From the NCBI GenBank assembly GCA_023415825.1, contig JAEZJF010000022.1, positions 372,001-436,000 on the forward strand: a stretch of DNA of 64,000 nt. The letters run 5' to 3'. Each line of letters starts with the position of its first letter. Within the stretch, counting starts at the first letter, position 1. The position numbers and the translations under genes were made by a program. Source of the stretch: Bacillota bacterium (GTDB taxonomy: Bacteria; Bacillota; Clostridia; DSM-8532). Shown one piece after another: positions 35,783 to 44,021 of the stretch. Under the pieces are notes generated by a model. It was not told where the DNA came from, searched no databases, and saw nothing but the letters and a program-made list of their open reading frames with translations.

Positions 35783-35834
35783 TTGACATTATTGTGCAAA
35801 GTGAATATAATTATAAGAAACGATAACGTTTGCG
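35783..35834 (+). promoter_or_regulatory. Sigma-A promoter with LacI-type operator (autoregulation)
   Basis: TTGACA (35783-35788), 17 bases, TATAAT (35806-35811), 9 bases, then CGATAACGTTTGCG (35821-35834), a near match to the shared operator. The downstream gene is itself a LacI-family repressor, so it probably represses its own promoter. Confidence 0.88.
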
Positions 35835-35868
35835 TAATGGAATGTATACAACGGAGGGTTGGTACCTC

Positions 35869-36882
35869 ATGGGTAATGTAACGATCAAAGACATTGCACG
35901 AATGACTGGTGTTTCTCCTTCGACAGTATCCAGAGCCTTGAATTCCCGAGCCGGGGTTGGGGCGGAGGCCAGACAAAATATTCTTGATCTCTGTATGAGA
36001 ACAGGATATATGCCGAATGCGCTGGCACGCGGACTTGTGAAAAAAAAGACTTCTACCATTGGAATTATGGTCCCTGATGTGAGGAGTCCCTTTTATGCCG
36101 AAATAATCGCATGTGCTGAGGAAGCGGCAAGAGTAATGGACTATGACGTTATGTGGTGTAACAACTTCAGAGATTATACGAGAGAAGAAAAATATTTCAA
36201 GCTATTTATTGAAAATCGTTTAGAGGGTGTTATCTTTTGCCCGGTAGGTGCAGAGTCTTCGGTCCGATTGGAGAAATATATACGCCTTCTTCCGACAGTC
36301 ATTATCGGTGACACTGTCTCAAGTAAAGATGCCAGCCACATTTATACAGATAATTATTTGGGCGGGTGTATCGCCGCTGATTATCTGATTAATCTGGGAC
36401 ATAAAGATCTGATGTTTGTAAGCTTAAAAACAGACAGAATTGCATATCAACAGCGCTTAGACGGTTTTAGAGATACTGCTGAACGTAGAGGAACAGAATT
36501 AAGATGCCTGGCGGGTAATATTATAGAAGAGGCCGGAATGGTAAGAGGCTATCACATATTCAAAGAATTTCTTGAAAGCGGGGACCGATTACCGGACGGC
36601 GTTTTTGCCGCAACTGATCATACAGCACTTGGTATTATCAAGGTTTGCGAGGAGAAAGGGATTAAAATTCCTGATGATTTTTCTCTTATTGGTTTTGATG
36701 ATATCATATATTCCTCCCTTCCCAGAATCATGTTGACAACAGTGGCTCAAGGTAAGAAGGAGCTAACTGAAGGTGCACTTGATATGCTTTTGACATTAAT
36801 TGAAAACCCATCATCTAAAGTCTACGAAAAGATCATTATACCTAAATTAATAGAACGTGATTCATGTCGCATCCGTAATTAA
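35869..36882 (+). CDS. LacI-family transcriptional repressor
   Basis: A 337-residue regulator. The N-terminal helix-turn-helix and hinge helix are VTIKDIARMTGVSPSTVSRA and GYMPNALARGLVKKKT (residues 3-58). The ligand-binding domain (60-337) shows the usual IGIMVPDVRSPFYAEII start, EGVIFCP, a DNYLGGCIAADYL sugar-contact stretch, VFAATDHTALGII and SLIGFDDI. GGAGGG lies 9 bases before the ATG at 35869. It carries the shared operator in its own promoter. I infer it is one of the two candidates controlling the set of CGTAAACGTTTRCA promoters, including the inositol operon, with a polyol or sugar (phosphate) as inducer. Confidence 0.93.
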   Translation: MGNVTIKDIARMTGVSPSTVSRALNSRAGVGAEARQNILDLCMRTGYMPNALARGLVKKKTSTIGIMVPDVRSPFYAEIIACAEEAARVMDYDVMWCNNFRDYTREEKYFKLFIENRLEGVIFCPVGAESSVRLEKYIRLLPTVIIGDTVSSKDASHIYTDNYLGGCIAADYLINLGHKDLMFVSLKTDRIAYQQRLDGFRDTAERRGTELRCLAGNIIEEAGMVRGYHIFKEFLESGDRLPDGVFAATDHTALGIIKVCEEKGIKIPDDFSLIGFDDIIYSSLPRIMLTTVAQGKKELTEGALDMLLTLIENPSSKVYEKIIIPKLIERDSCRIRN

Positions 36883-36949
36883 GAACTAAATGTTTCCCGG
36901 AAAGAGCACCAATAGATAGGACAAAATCAATAAACTAAACCGATGGGCG

Positions 36950-36963
36950 CGCAAACGTTTGAG
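36950..36963. promoter_or_regulatory. Palindromic operator upstream of the HAD pair
   Basis: CGCAAACGTTTGAG; the inner CAAACGTTTG is a perfect palindrome. It matches CTCAAACGTTTGAG (30400, 43954) at 12 of 14 positions, and the preceding ATGGGC is also shared with the 30400 copy. It lies 60 bases before the first HAD start codon. Confidence 0.7.
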
Positions 36964-37023
36964 GAACTCACTATGAATGAGCAGATGAATGTGACCTGGA
37001 ATTAACAAAAGGAAGTGGGCTGT

Positions 37024-37797
37024 ATGATCAAAGCGGTATTGTTTGATTTTGGAGGAACTCTGCATACATCCATCAGCACAGAGGCGATTGCACTTCAAGC
37101 AGCGGAAGGCGTACAAAGGATCCTTTGGGGGAACGGTATTATTCTCAATGATCCACCCGACATTTTTGCAGAAAAACTGGCGGTAGGGCATAAGGCTTAC
37201 AAGAAATATTGTGAAATCAGTAAAAGAGAGCTTCCGCCATATACCATATGGTCGGAATGGTTTTTAAGGGAATATGATTTTGACCGGGAGGCTTTATACG
37301 GTCTGGCAGAAAAGCTTGCCAATTATTATGTCCTCAACCATGTAAAGTATACCATGCTCCCTGATATTCCAGAAACACTTAAGGAGTTAAAAAGAAGGGA
37401 AATAAGGCTTGGCATTATCAGCAATATCATATCAAGAACCGTTGTACAAACTACTGTAAAGGACTATGGAATAGCTGATTATTTTGAATACATTATGACA
37501 TCGGCAGAGTGCGGACACAGAAAACCTGACCCCATGATATTTGATTTGTCACTGGATGAAATGGGGCTGAGACCTTCTGAATGCGCTTATGTAGGCGACA
37601 CTGTCTCCAGGGACGTTATTGGCACAAGAAATAGCGGAATACGTTATATGATCAAAATCAGAAATGAAGCTAAAGCAAAAAAAGATGCCGAGTTTAAGGA
37701 CAGTGGTTATACCCATGATTATCTTATAGACAGTCCTTATGAAATTATTGGTATTGTGGATGAAATTAATTTTTACGATGAGGGGGGCGACAAATGA
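37024..37797 (+). CDS. HAD-superfamily hydrolase-like protein (DxGGT type), first of tandem pair
   Basis: A 257-residue HAD protein: motif I VLFDFGGTL (Asp8 nucleophile, Gly10 in place of the second Asp), a helical cap with YTIWSEWFL, motif II GIISNI, motif III Lys in HRKPDPMIF, motif IV VGDTVSRD. AAAGGAAG lies 9 bases before the ATG; the GTG at 37015 is too close to it. It overlaps the next gene (ATGA at 37794) and the two proteins are clear paralogues. Together with the following ABC genes they form one operon, so the likely task is to hydrolyse a phosphate from the imported compound, but the missing general acid makes ordinary phosphatase action uncertain. Confidence 0.88.
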   Translation: MIKAVLFDFGGTLHTSISTEAIALQAAEGVQRILWGNGIILNDPPDIFAEKLAVGHKAYKKYCEISKRELPPYTIWSEWFLREYDFDREALYGLAEKLANYYVLNHVKYTMLPDIPETLKELKRREIRLGIISNIISRTVVQTTVKDYGIADYFEYIMTSAECGHRKPDPMIFDLSLDEMGLRPSECAYVGDTVSRDVIGTRNSGIRYMIKIRNEAKAKKDAEFKDSGYTHDYLIDSPYEIIGIVDEINFYDEGGDK

Positions 37798-38576
37798 TCA
37801 CTACAGTGCTTTTTGACATGGGGGGAACCCTTGAGAACATTGTTCATTCCAAAGAGACTGAGTTGGAATGCGGAACAAAGTTACTTACGTATTTTAAAAA
37901 GCAGAACATGGAGCTTCATATGTCTCCGGAGAAATTTATGGAAATGGCGGGCGGAGGCCACAGAGCCTATCGGAGCTGGGCTGACAAAAACCTAAAGGAG
38001 CTGATGCCCTATGAAGTATGGTCGGAGTGGAAGCTTAAAGGTGTAAGCGTTGACCAGGACAAGTTGAGAGCCATTAGCGAAAGAATTTCTTATCTATGGG
38101 ATATTACCTATTACAAAAGAAGTCTGAGAGCTGATGCCAAGGACCTGCTTGAGGCCTTGCGAGCCCATGGATACCGAATGGGCATCATCAGCAATACACC
38201 TTCACTGACACAAGTGTATCGGATGCTGGACGAATATGGTATTAAGAACTACTTTGAGGTGGTTACCCTGTCAAGTATTTCGGGATATAAAAAGCCAAGC
38301 AGAACGCTATTTGATATCACACTGGCAGACATGGACGCCAAGCCCGAAGAGGCTGTCTATGTCGGTGATACCGTTTCAAGGGACGTAATGGGCTCCAGAA
38401 ATGCCGGACTTGCATTAAGTATACGAATCAATTCCGCCCTTACAGAAAGCTCTGACTATGACTTGGGATCCAGATCTGCGGACGCAGATTATGTCATAAA
38501 AGATCTAATTGAAATCTTTAGTATTTTGGAAAAAATCAATAATAAGGGCAGGGGGGGTTACAAAAATGAAAGCTGA
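37794..38576 (+). CDS. HAD-superfamily hydrolase-like protein (DxGGT type), second of tandem pair
   Basis: A 260-residue paralogue of the preceding protein. Motif I is VLFDMGGTL (Asp8, Gly10), cap motif YEVWSEWKL, motif II GIISNT, motif III Lys in GYKKPSRTLF (the usual Pro-Asp is Pro-Ser), motif IV VGDTVSRD. The start ATG overlaps the previous stop, and the end overlaps by 11 bases the start of the fused permease gene, so synthesis is tightly coupled. Two diverged copies side by side suggest a heterodimer or two related substrates. Confidence 0.88.
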   Translation: MITTVLFDMGGTLENIVHSKETELECGTKLLTYFKKQNMELHMSPEKFMEMAGGGHRAYRSWADKNLKELMPYEVWSEWKLKGVSVDQDKLRAISERISYLWDITYYKRSLRADAKDLLEALRAHGYRMGIISNTPSLTQVYRMLDEYGIKNYFEVVTLSSISGYKKPSRTLFDITLADMDAKPEEAVYVGDTVSRDVMGSRNAGLALSIRINSALTESSDYDLGSRSADADYVIKDLIEIFSILEKINNKGRGGYKNES

Positions 38577-40437
38577 TACATATGTTCAAAAGCAATCGCT
38601 CATCCAGTCCTTTTCATGGAAAAGGCGAATAAAGAACTATCTGATTAATGCGTTGACAAACCCTTACAACCTAATCGTGATTATATCCTTGGCGGCATTG
38701 ACTTATCTCATCGTCATACCGCTCATCGAAATGATTACGACTACCTTTACCTTGGAAGAGGTGGATGTGAAACGGGTTGAGGGAGCAACTGCAGGACAAT
38801 TTACACTCTATTACTGGAAAAGGCTCTTAAATAGCGTTATTTCCAACAAGATGCTCTATCAGCCAATTGTAAACTCTCTGTTTATTGCAGGATCTGTTTC
38901 GGTAATCAGCATCTCGCTCGGCTCAGCAATCGCATGGCTGATGGTAAGAAGTGATCTTCCGGGCAAGAAGTTTTTCTCTCTGGCTGTTATTATTCCTTAT
39001 ATGCTTCCTTCATGGTGTAAATCCATGGCATGGATTACTGTTTTCAAGAATGAGAGAATCGGCGGAAGCATGGGTTTTCTGAACTTTTTAGGAATCCAAA
39101 CGCCGGATTGGCTGGCCTATGGCCCCTTTGCCATCATTTCAGTGTTATCGCTTCACTATTATGCATACTCCTATTTACTGGTTTCCGCGTCCCTTCGTTC
39201 AATTAACAGCGAGCTTGAGGAAATGGGTGAAATTGCAGGAGCGGGTAAGATCAGAATTTTGAGGAAGATAACCTTCCCTCTGGTACTTCCGGCCATTTTA
39301 AGCTCCTTTATTCTTACTTTTTCAAAATCTATGGGAACCTTTGGCGTACCGGCGTTCCTCGGTACAAAAGTAAACTATTACACCATCTCAACCATGCTTT
39401 ACAACAGCGTGAAAAATAGACAGAATAATATTGGTTTTGCCTTGAGTATTATACTTATAGCTATTGCATCCATTAATATCTATATTAATCAAAAAGCAAT
39501 CGGGGCCAGAAAATCCTATGCCACCATCGGCGGCAAGGGAGGACGTTCAACCCTCATATGTCTGGGGCGGGCAAAACCCTTTATTGTAATCGCGCTTATT
39601 GCATTTATCGGTTTTGCCGTTATTATGCCGCTCTTTATTCTTCTGATACAGACCTTCATGCTGAAGGCCGGAGACTACGGATTTTCCAATCTGACCCTCC
39701 AATACTGGACAGGAAAATCCAATCCACTGGTATTTGCCGGTGAACCTGGTGTATTTAAAAATCCTCAATTTTTCTTGTATATCAAAAATACCATGCTACT
39801 GGTTATTATCTCTTCATTTATTGCAACCATCTTCGGCCAAATATTGGGATATATCACATCACGCGGAAGAGGAAAGCTTTCAGGCCGATTGGTTGAACAG
39901 CTGGTCTTTATCCCTTACCTGATACCTTCCATCGCGTTTGGTGCCATTTATCTTTCAATGTTTGCAATAAAGAGAAGCGTAAGCATTTTCGGCACCGAGG
40001 TGACACTTGTCCCTGCCTTGTACGGTACATTTTTCCTTCTTGTACTTATCAGTGTTGTCAAGCACTTACCCTTCTCATGCAGAGCGGGTACGGCCAATAT
40101 GATGCAGATCGGGGTCGAGCTGGAAGAGGCTGCAACTATAGAGGGCGCATCTTTTGGAAAACGCTTCACGAGAATCATATTTAAGCTGTCAAAGGGCGGA
40201 TTCTTATCAGGGTTCATGTTGATCTTTATAAGTATCATGAAAGAGCTTGACCTCATTGTTATTCTGATGACTCCGGAAATGTCCACCCTGCCTTATATGG
40301 CTTACTCTTACGCATCAGGCGGTTTTGATCAACTGGCAAATGTAGTTGCGGTTATTATGTTCGCCATCGTATTTCTGGTGTATTTCCTGGCTAACAAATT
40401 AACGGATGCTGATATTTCGAAGGGATTTGGAGGATAA
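38566..40437 (+). CDS. Fused two-domain ABC permease (Fe3+/sugar-phosphate type, AfuB/FbpB-like)
   Basis: A 623-residue membrane protein made of two permease domains in one chain, about twelve membrane segments. Each half has an EAA loop: EEMGEIAGAGKIRILRKITF (about 222-241) and EEAATIEGASFGKRFTRIIF (about 522-541). Fused permeases of this kind occur in the ferric-iron/thiamine/sugar-phosphate importer group (FbpB, AfuB). GGGGGGG lies 6 bases before the ATG at 38566, inside the end of the HAD gene. It is followed by its ATPase and binding protein. AfuABC of Actinobacillus is known to carry hexose phosphates rather than iron, and the HAD genes in this operon point the same way. Confidence 0.9.
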   Translation: MKADTYVQKQSLIQSFSWKRRIKNYLINALTNPYNLIVIISLAALTYLIVIPLIEMITTTFTLEEVDVKRVEGATAGQFTLYYWKRLLNSVISNKMLYQPIVNSLFIAGSVSVISISLGSAIAWLMVRSDLPGKKFFSLAVIIPYMLPSWCKSMAWITVFKNERIGGSMGFLNFLGIQTPDWLAYGPFAIISVLSLHYYAYSYLLVSASLRSINSELEEMGEIAGAGKIRILRKITFPLVLPAILSSFILTFSKSMGTFGVPAFLGTKVNYYTISTMLYNSVKNRQNNIGFALSIILIAIASINIYINQKAIGARKSYATIGGKGGRSTLICLGRAKPFIVIALIAFIGFAVIMPLFILLIQTFMLKAGDYGFSNLTLQYWTGKSNPLVFAGEPGVFKNPQFFLYIKNTMLLVIISSFIATIFGQILGYITSRGRGKLSGRLVEQLVFIPYLIPSIAFGAIYLSMFAIKRSVSIFGTEVTLVPALYGTFFLLVLISVVKHLPFSCRAGTANMMQIGVELEEAATIEGASFGKRFTRIIFKLSKGGFLSGFMLIFISIMKELDLIVILMTPEMSTLPYMAYSYASGGFDQLANVVAVIMFAIVFLVYFLANKLTDADISKGFGG

Positions 40438-40441
40438 AGAA

Positions 40442-41563
40442 ATGAGTAAGATAACATTAAAAAATATTGATAAATTTTATGGTACAAACCATGTCTTGAA
40501 AAATCTCGACCTTACTGTTGAAGATGGTGAGTTCATGACCCTGCTGGGCCCTTCCGGCTGTGGCAAAACCACCACGCTCCGTGTTGTGGCAGGGCTGGAA
40601 AGACCTCAGAGCGGATATATCCATATGGATGGACGGGAAGTTGTAAACGCACCGGAAATGTTTTTTGAATCACCTTCAAAAAGAGGATTAAACCTGGTGT
40701 TTCAAAGCTATGCCCTGTGGCCTCATATGACGGTTTTTGACAATGTGGCATTTGGTCTTACCATTAAAAAACTGCCCAAGGAAGAAATAAAAGAAAAGGT
40801 ACATAATGCTCTTGAGAGAATGCAAATCATGGAATATGTGGGAAGATACCCTTCCGAGCTCTCGGGAGGTCAGCAGCAGCGTGTGGCAATCGCCCGTGCC
40901 ATAGTCTCGGAACCGAAGGTCCTGCTTTTGGATGAACCCTTGTCAAATTTGGATGCGAAGCTTCGTATTGAAATGCGGTCAGAGCTTAAACGACTTCATA
41001 AAGATCTGGGAACCACAGTCATTTATGTTACCCATGATCAAGTGGAGGCGCTTACCATGTCCACCAAGATCGCCATTTTCTTTGATGGGGTACTGGAGCA
41101 GGTGGATGATCCCATGGTCGTCTATCAAAACCCGGTTTCCATCAAGGTAGCGGACTTTATAGGCAACCCGAGAATTAATTTTATTGATGCCACCTGTGTA
41201 TTAAAGGATGATGTGCTCACGGTTACTTCCGATCTGGGCGTTATGACCTTTTCAAAAGATAAATTTACTGATGCCATGCCGGAACCTGGGGAATTTGACT
41301 GTGTTCTGGGTCTCAGGCCGGAGCAGATTATAATCAGGAAAATACCCTTTGAAAGAGGCGTCCCTGCCAAGGTGTATTCGGGAATGCCCGCGGGCTCTGA
41401 AACACTGGTGCAGCTTACAGTGGGAAAAGAATGCATTCTTTCAAAGGAGATCGGATTGTCAAAATATGAGGCCGACCAGGACGTTTGGTTGTATATCAAC
41501 GAGAATAAGGTCAATGTGTTTGAAAAAAGAACCGGAAAGCTCATCAAGATTTCTGATTTGTAG
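40442..41563 (+). CDS. ABC transporter ATPase (FbpC/PotA-type)
   Basis: A 373-residue ATPase. Walker A GPSGCGKTT (about 37-45), Q-loop VFQSYALWPHM, signature LSGGQQQRVAIARAI (about 141-155), Walker B VLLLDEPLSNLDA and the His switch VTHDQ. The C-terminal third is a TOBE-type beta domain (about 240-373) as in the Fbp/Pot/Mal ATPases, which may bind regulators. GGAGG is 8 bases before the ATG; the previous stop is 4 bases upstream. It powers the fused permease before it. Confidence 0.95.
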   Translation: MSKITLKNIDKFYGTNHVLKNLDLTVEDGEFMTLLGPSGCGKTTTLRVVAGLERPQSGYIHMDGREVVNAPEMFFESPSKRGLNLVFQSYALWPHMTVFDNVAFGLTIKKLPKEEIKEKVHNALERMQIMEYVGRYPSELSGGQQQRVAIARAIVSEPKVLLLDEPLSNLDAKLRIEMRSELKRLHKDLGTTVIYVTHDQVEALTMSTKIAIFFDGVLEQVDDPMVVYQNPVSIKVADFIGNPRINFIDATCVLKDDVLTVTSDLGVMTFSKDKFTDAMPEPGEFDCVLGLRPEQIIIRKIPFERGVPAKVYSGMPAGSETLVQLTVGKECILSKEIGLSKYEADQDVWLYINENKVNVFEKRTGKLIKISDL

Positions 41564-41690
41564 AGGCATACTCCTATTTCTTGTAGGTCGGTATGTTGGA
41601 GGAGTGATGATTACACGCCTCTTTAGCATAAACCCCGATACTCGGAAGGGTTTAGGGGGATGTAAAGTAATTCGAATGGAGGGAAAAAAC

Positions 41691-42947
41691 ATGGCAAAAA
41701 CCAGAACCGTCATCGCATTGCTACTTGCATTGTGCATGCTTCTCAGCTTGGGAGCCTGTGCACAAAAAGCACCTAAGGAGACAACCACACCTGCCGCTGT
41801 CACAACTGCTACACCCACCGAATCGGCCAAACCCACAGAATCAGTAGGTCCAACATTAACAAAGGAGCAACAATGGGCAGAGGACAATGGACTTAATAAG
41901 ACTGAGACTGTTGCAGAACTCTATGAAGCAGCTAAAAAAGAAGGCGAGGTAGTCGTTTACTCCATTTCCAGTCGTATGGAAAAGGTGCTGCCGGATTTTG
42001 AAGCAGCATATCCGGGCGTTAAAATGACACCTTATGACATCTCGACCAACGAACTTCTTGAGAAGATCACAAGAGAGTATGCCGCCGGCATCCGTACCGC
42101 TGATATTGTTCACATCAAGGAGCAGACCGGTCAGATCGTAAAAGAGTATATCGAAAAGGGAACCTTCCATAAATATTTACCTGAAGATATCTTTAACACG
42201 GTTGACGAAAAGTTTAAGTTTGCTACACCTTTCTATTTTGAAATGTCCTGGTGGTTCTATAACACCGAGGTTAATCCAAACGGCTCTCCTATTACGAGCT
42301 GGTGGGATTTAACAAAGCCTGAATGGAAGGGTAATTTCCTCTTTACAGATCCTATGGGGAATATGGGCTACATGGCCATGTTAACCTCCATGGTGCAAAA
42401 TGCAGACGCTATGGCAGCCGATTATAAAAAGGTCTTTGGTAAAGATATCGAACTGGCAGCCGATGAGCCCAATGCCGGCTATGCTTTCATTAAGCGCTTT
42501 GCACAAAACAAACCCATCTTTGAAAGCTCCTCCGGCGGTATTGTAAAGAACGTCGGAACACCGGGCCAGACAAAGGCTCCTGTGGGCTATGCGGCTTCTT
42601 CAAAGCTTAGAGAAAGAGATGACCAGGGCTATAAATTAGGTGCAGATCCTGTGAAGTTCACACCTGCAGTCAGCAACTATGGATTAAATATTCTAAACAT
42701 TGTAAATGAAGCACCTCATCCAAATGCTGCCAAGCTGCTGATAAGGTTCCTCATGGGTGAAGCAGACGGAAAGGGCAAAGGATTTGAACCCTTCAACACT
42801 CTTGGCGGATGGTCTTCCAGAAGCAATGTACCGCTGGCAGAAGGCAATATCCCGTTTAAAGACATTCCGCAGTTTGAAATGGATTTGGATTATGTTTATG
42901 AAAACCTCCAAGACATTCAAGATTACTGGCTGTCGGTACAACCCTAA
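41691..42947 (+). CDS. ABC solute-binding lipoprotein (AfuA/FbpA-type)
   Basis: A 418-residue lipoprotein with signal peptide and lipobox LGAC (Cys about residue 24), then a Thr/Pro/Ala-rich linker and a type-2 periplasmic-binding fold: AKKEGEVVVYSISSRMEKVL, FEAAYPGVKM, IVHIKEQTGQIVKEY, WWFYNTEVN, WWDLTKPEWKGNFLFTDP. These match the iron/sugar-phosphate binding-protein class. The paired Tyr iron ligands typical of FbpA are not evident, so an iron substrate is not favoured; a phosphorylated sugar or polyol is more likely. The true start is the ATG at 41691 with GGAGGG upstream; the open frame extends back to 41349 only by chance across the previous gene. Confidence 0.88.
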   Translation: MAKTRTVIALLLALCMLLSLGACAQKAPKETTTPAAVTTATPTESAKPTESVGPTLTKEQQWAEDNGLNKTETVAELYEAAKKEGEVVVYSISSRMEKVLPDFEAAYPGVKMTPYDISTNELLEKITREYAAGIRTADIVHIKEQTGQIVKEYIEKGTFHKYLPEDIFNTVDEKFKFATPFYFEMSWWFYNTEVNPNGSPITSWWDLTKPEWKGNFLFTDPMGNMGYMAMLTSMVQNADAMAADYKKVFGKDIELAADEPNAGYAFIKRFAQNKPIFESSSGGIVKNVGTPGQTKAPVGYAASSKLRERDDQGYKLGADPVKFTPAVSNYGLNILNIVNEAPHPNAAKLLIRFLMGEADGKGKGFEPFNTLGGWSSRSNVPLAEGNIPFKDIPQFEMDLDYVYENLQDIQDYWLSVQP

Positions 42948-43001
42948 TACAGACATTTTATGATGATGAATTCAACTTAATAATCTCTAACGCCTAAAGT
43001 T

Positions 43002-43056
43002 GGGAAAAGCTGCAAATTTCGATCACCCCCCGCTTGATTTATTTGCAGCTTTTTCC
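43002..43056 (+). terminator. Stem-loop after the binding-protein gene, containing a repeat-element core
   Basis: AAAAGCTGCAAAT (43005-43017) pairs with ATTTGCAGCTTTT (43041-43053), a 13-bp stem closed by a 23-base loop with T-rich 3' side, suiting termination of the ABC operon. The left arm runs into AAATTTCGATCACCCC, 1 base different from the end of the palindromic elements at 35.7 and 51.6 kb. Two copies of CTATTGAGGGTC follow at 43056 and 43101. Confidence 0.6.
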
Positions 43057-43168
43057 TATTGAGGGTCGAGGCTTGTGGTGCGTCCCAACTGGCCGCACCT
43101 CTATTGAGGGTCAAGCAGGTTAAATACTGCAGAATCAATATTAATAGCGACTCTAGAGGAGGGGGTTT

Positions 43169-43840
43169 ATGTACAAAATTGAAACGCATTTACACACAAA
43201 ATTAGTCAGCGCCTGTGGCTGGCTGTCACCTGAAACAATCATTTCAGAGTATAAGGCAAAGGGATATGCTGCAGTTGCCGTTACAGACCATTTCCACAGA
43301 GCATGGCTCGGGACGGCAGGCATAACACTAGGTAGGGGGATTGATGTAGCAGCAGAATTTTTACGAGGTTATGATGCTGTATATGAAGCCGGAGAAAAGG
43401 CTGGCATTAAAGTATATTATGGAGCGGAGCTCCGTTTTGATGAAAATGACAATGATTATTTATTGTTCGGATATGAAAAGGAACTGTTAAATAATACCGA
43501 TGAAATCTTGAGTATGGGAATCAGTGAGTTTTCTAAGATTGCAAAACAGGCCGGTGCCCTCATTATCCAGGCTCATCCTTACCGCACCGGCTGTGTTCCG
43601 GCAAATCCTTTCTTTATAGAGGGTGTTGAAGCCTATAACATGAATTTCCGGCACAGTAATTCCAATGAAAAAGTAGTGGAGTTTGCAAAGAAAAACAACC
43701 TCATCATGCTGGCAGGCTCCGATTGCCACCGACCTGAGGATATCGGACTTTCAGGCATTTTATCCGACACCCTGCCGGAAGATTCCATGGCATTTGCCAA
43801 GCTGATCAGGTCGGGGAGCTTTACGATGATTGTAGAGTAA
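43169..43840 (+). CDS. PHP-domain phosphoesterase
   Basis: A 223-residue cytoplasmic metal enzyme of the polymerase-and-histidinol-phosphatase family. Motifs: IETHLHTK with the first His pair (about 4-9), AVTDHFH (about 42-48), GAELRF, QAHPYR (about 135-140) and the closing AGSDCHRPEDIG (about 191-202), giving the usual trinuclear metal site. Family members remove phosphate from histidinol phosphate, nucleotides, or cyclic phosphate diesters. In this setting a sugar or inositol (cyclic) phosphate is a reasonable guess. GGAGGGGG lies 5 bases before the ATG. The gene stands between the ABC importer and the secreted phosphoesterase on the same strand. Confidence 0.88.
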   Translation: MYKIETHLHTKLVSACGWLSPETIISEYKAKGYAAVAVTDHFHRAWLGTAGITLGRGIDVAAEFLRGYDAVYEAGEKAGIKVYYGAELRFDENDNDYLLFGYEKELLNNTDEILSMGISEFSKIAKQAGALIIQAHPYRTGCVPANPFFIEGVEAYNMNFRHSNSNEKVVEFAKKNNLIMLAGSDCHRPEDIGLSGILSDTLPEDSMAFAKLIRSGSFTMIVE

Positions 43841-43953
43841 TGTGACCGACCCAGTATCTTAGCCGATGACCAGAACTGAAAGATGTACGATCCGGGATAA
43901 AGCACAAATTTTAAAAGAGAGGAGGCTGTATAGTTTATTGATTTGTTTATCCG

Positions 43954-43967
43954 CTCAAACGTTTGAG
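43954..43967. promoter_or_regulatory. 14-bp perfect palindrome CTCAAACGTTTGAG
   Basis: Identical to the palindrome at 30400-30413. It lies 55 bases before the ATG of the secreted phosphoesterase. No consensus -10/-35 pair is recognisable right beside it, so promoter position is open. Confidence 0.75.
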
Positions 43968-44021
43968 TGTTATGCAACCTTGTGCGAAGCCCGGAAATTA
44001 TTTTTTAGGAGGAAGAGTAGC

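Noticed and set aside
41349..41690. N-terminal extension of the binding protein at 41691 back to 41349.
   Set aside because: It overlaps the ATPase gene; the signal peptide, lipobox and ribosome site all fit the start at 41691.
38566..42947. The ABC importer as a true iron(III) transporter.
   Set aside because: The paired-Tyr iron site is not evident in the binding protein, and the HAD genes in the same operon favour a phosphorylated organic ligand; not excluded.
43056..43112. Two CTATTGAGGGTC copies 45 bases apart, looked at as a possible CRISPR array.
   Set aside because: Only two copies of 12 bases, no further repeats and no cas genes in the window.
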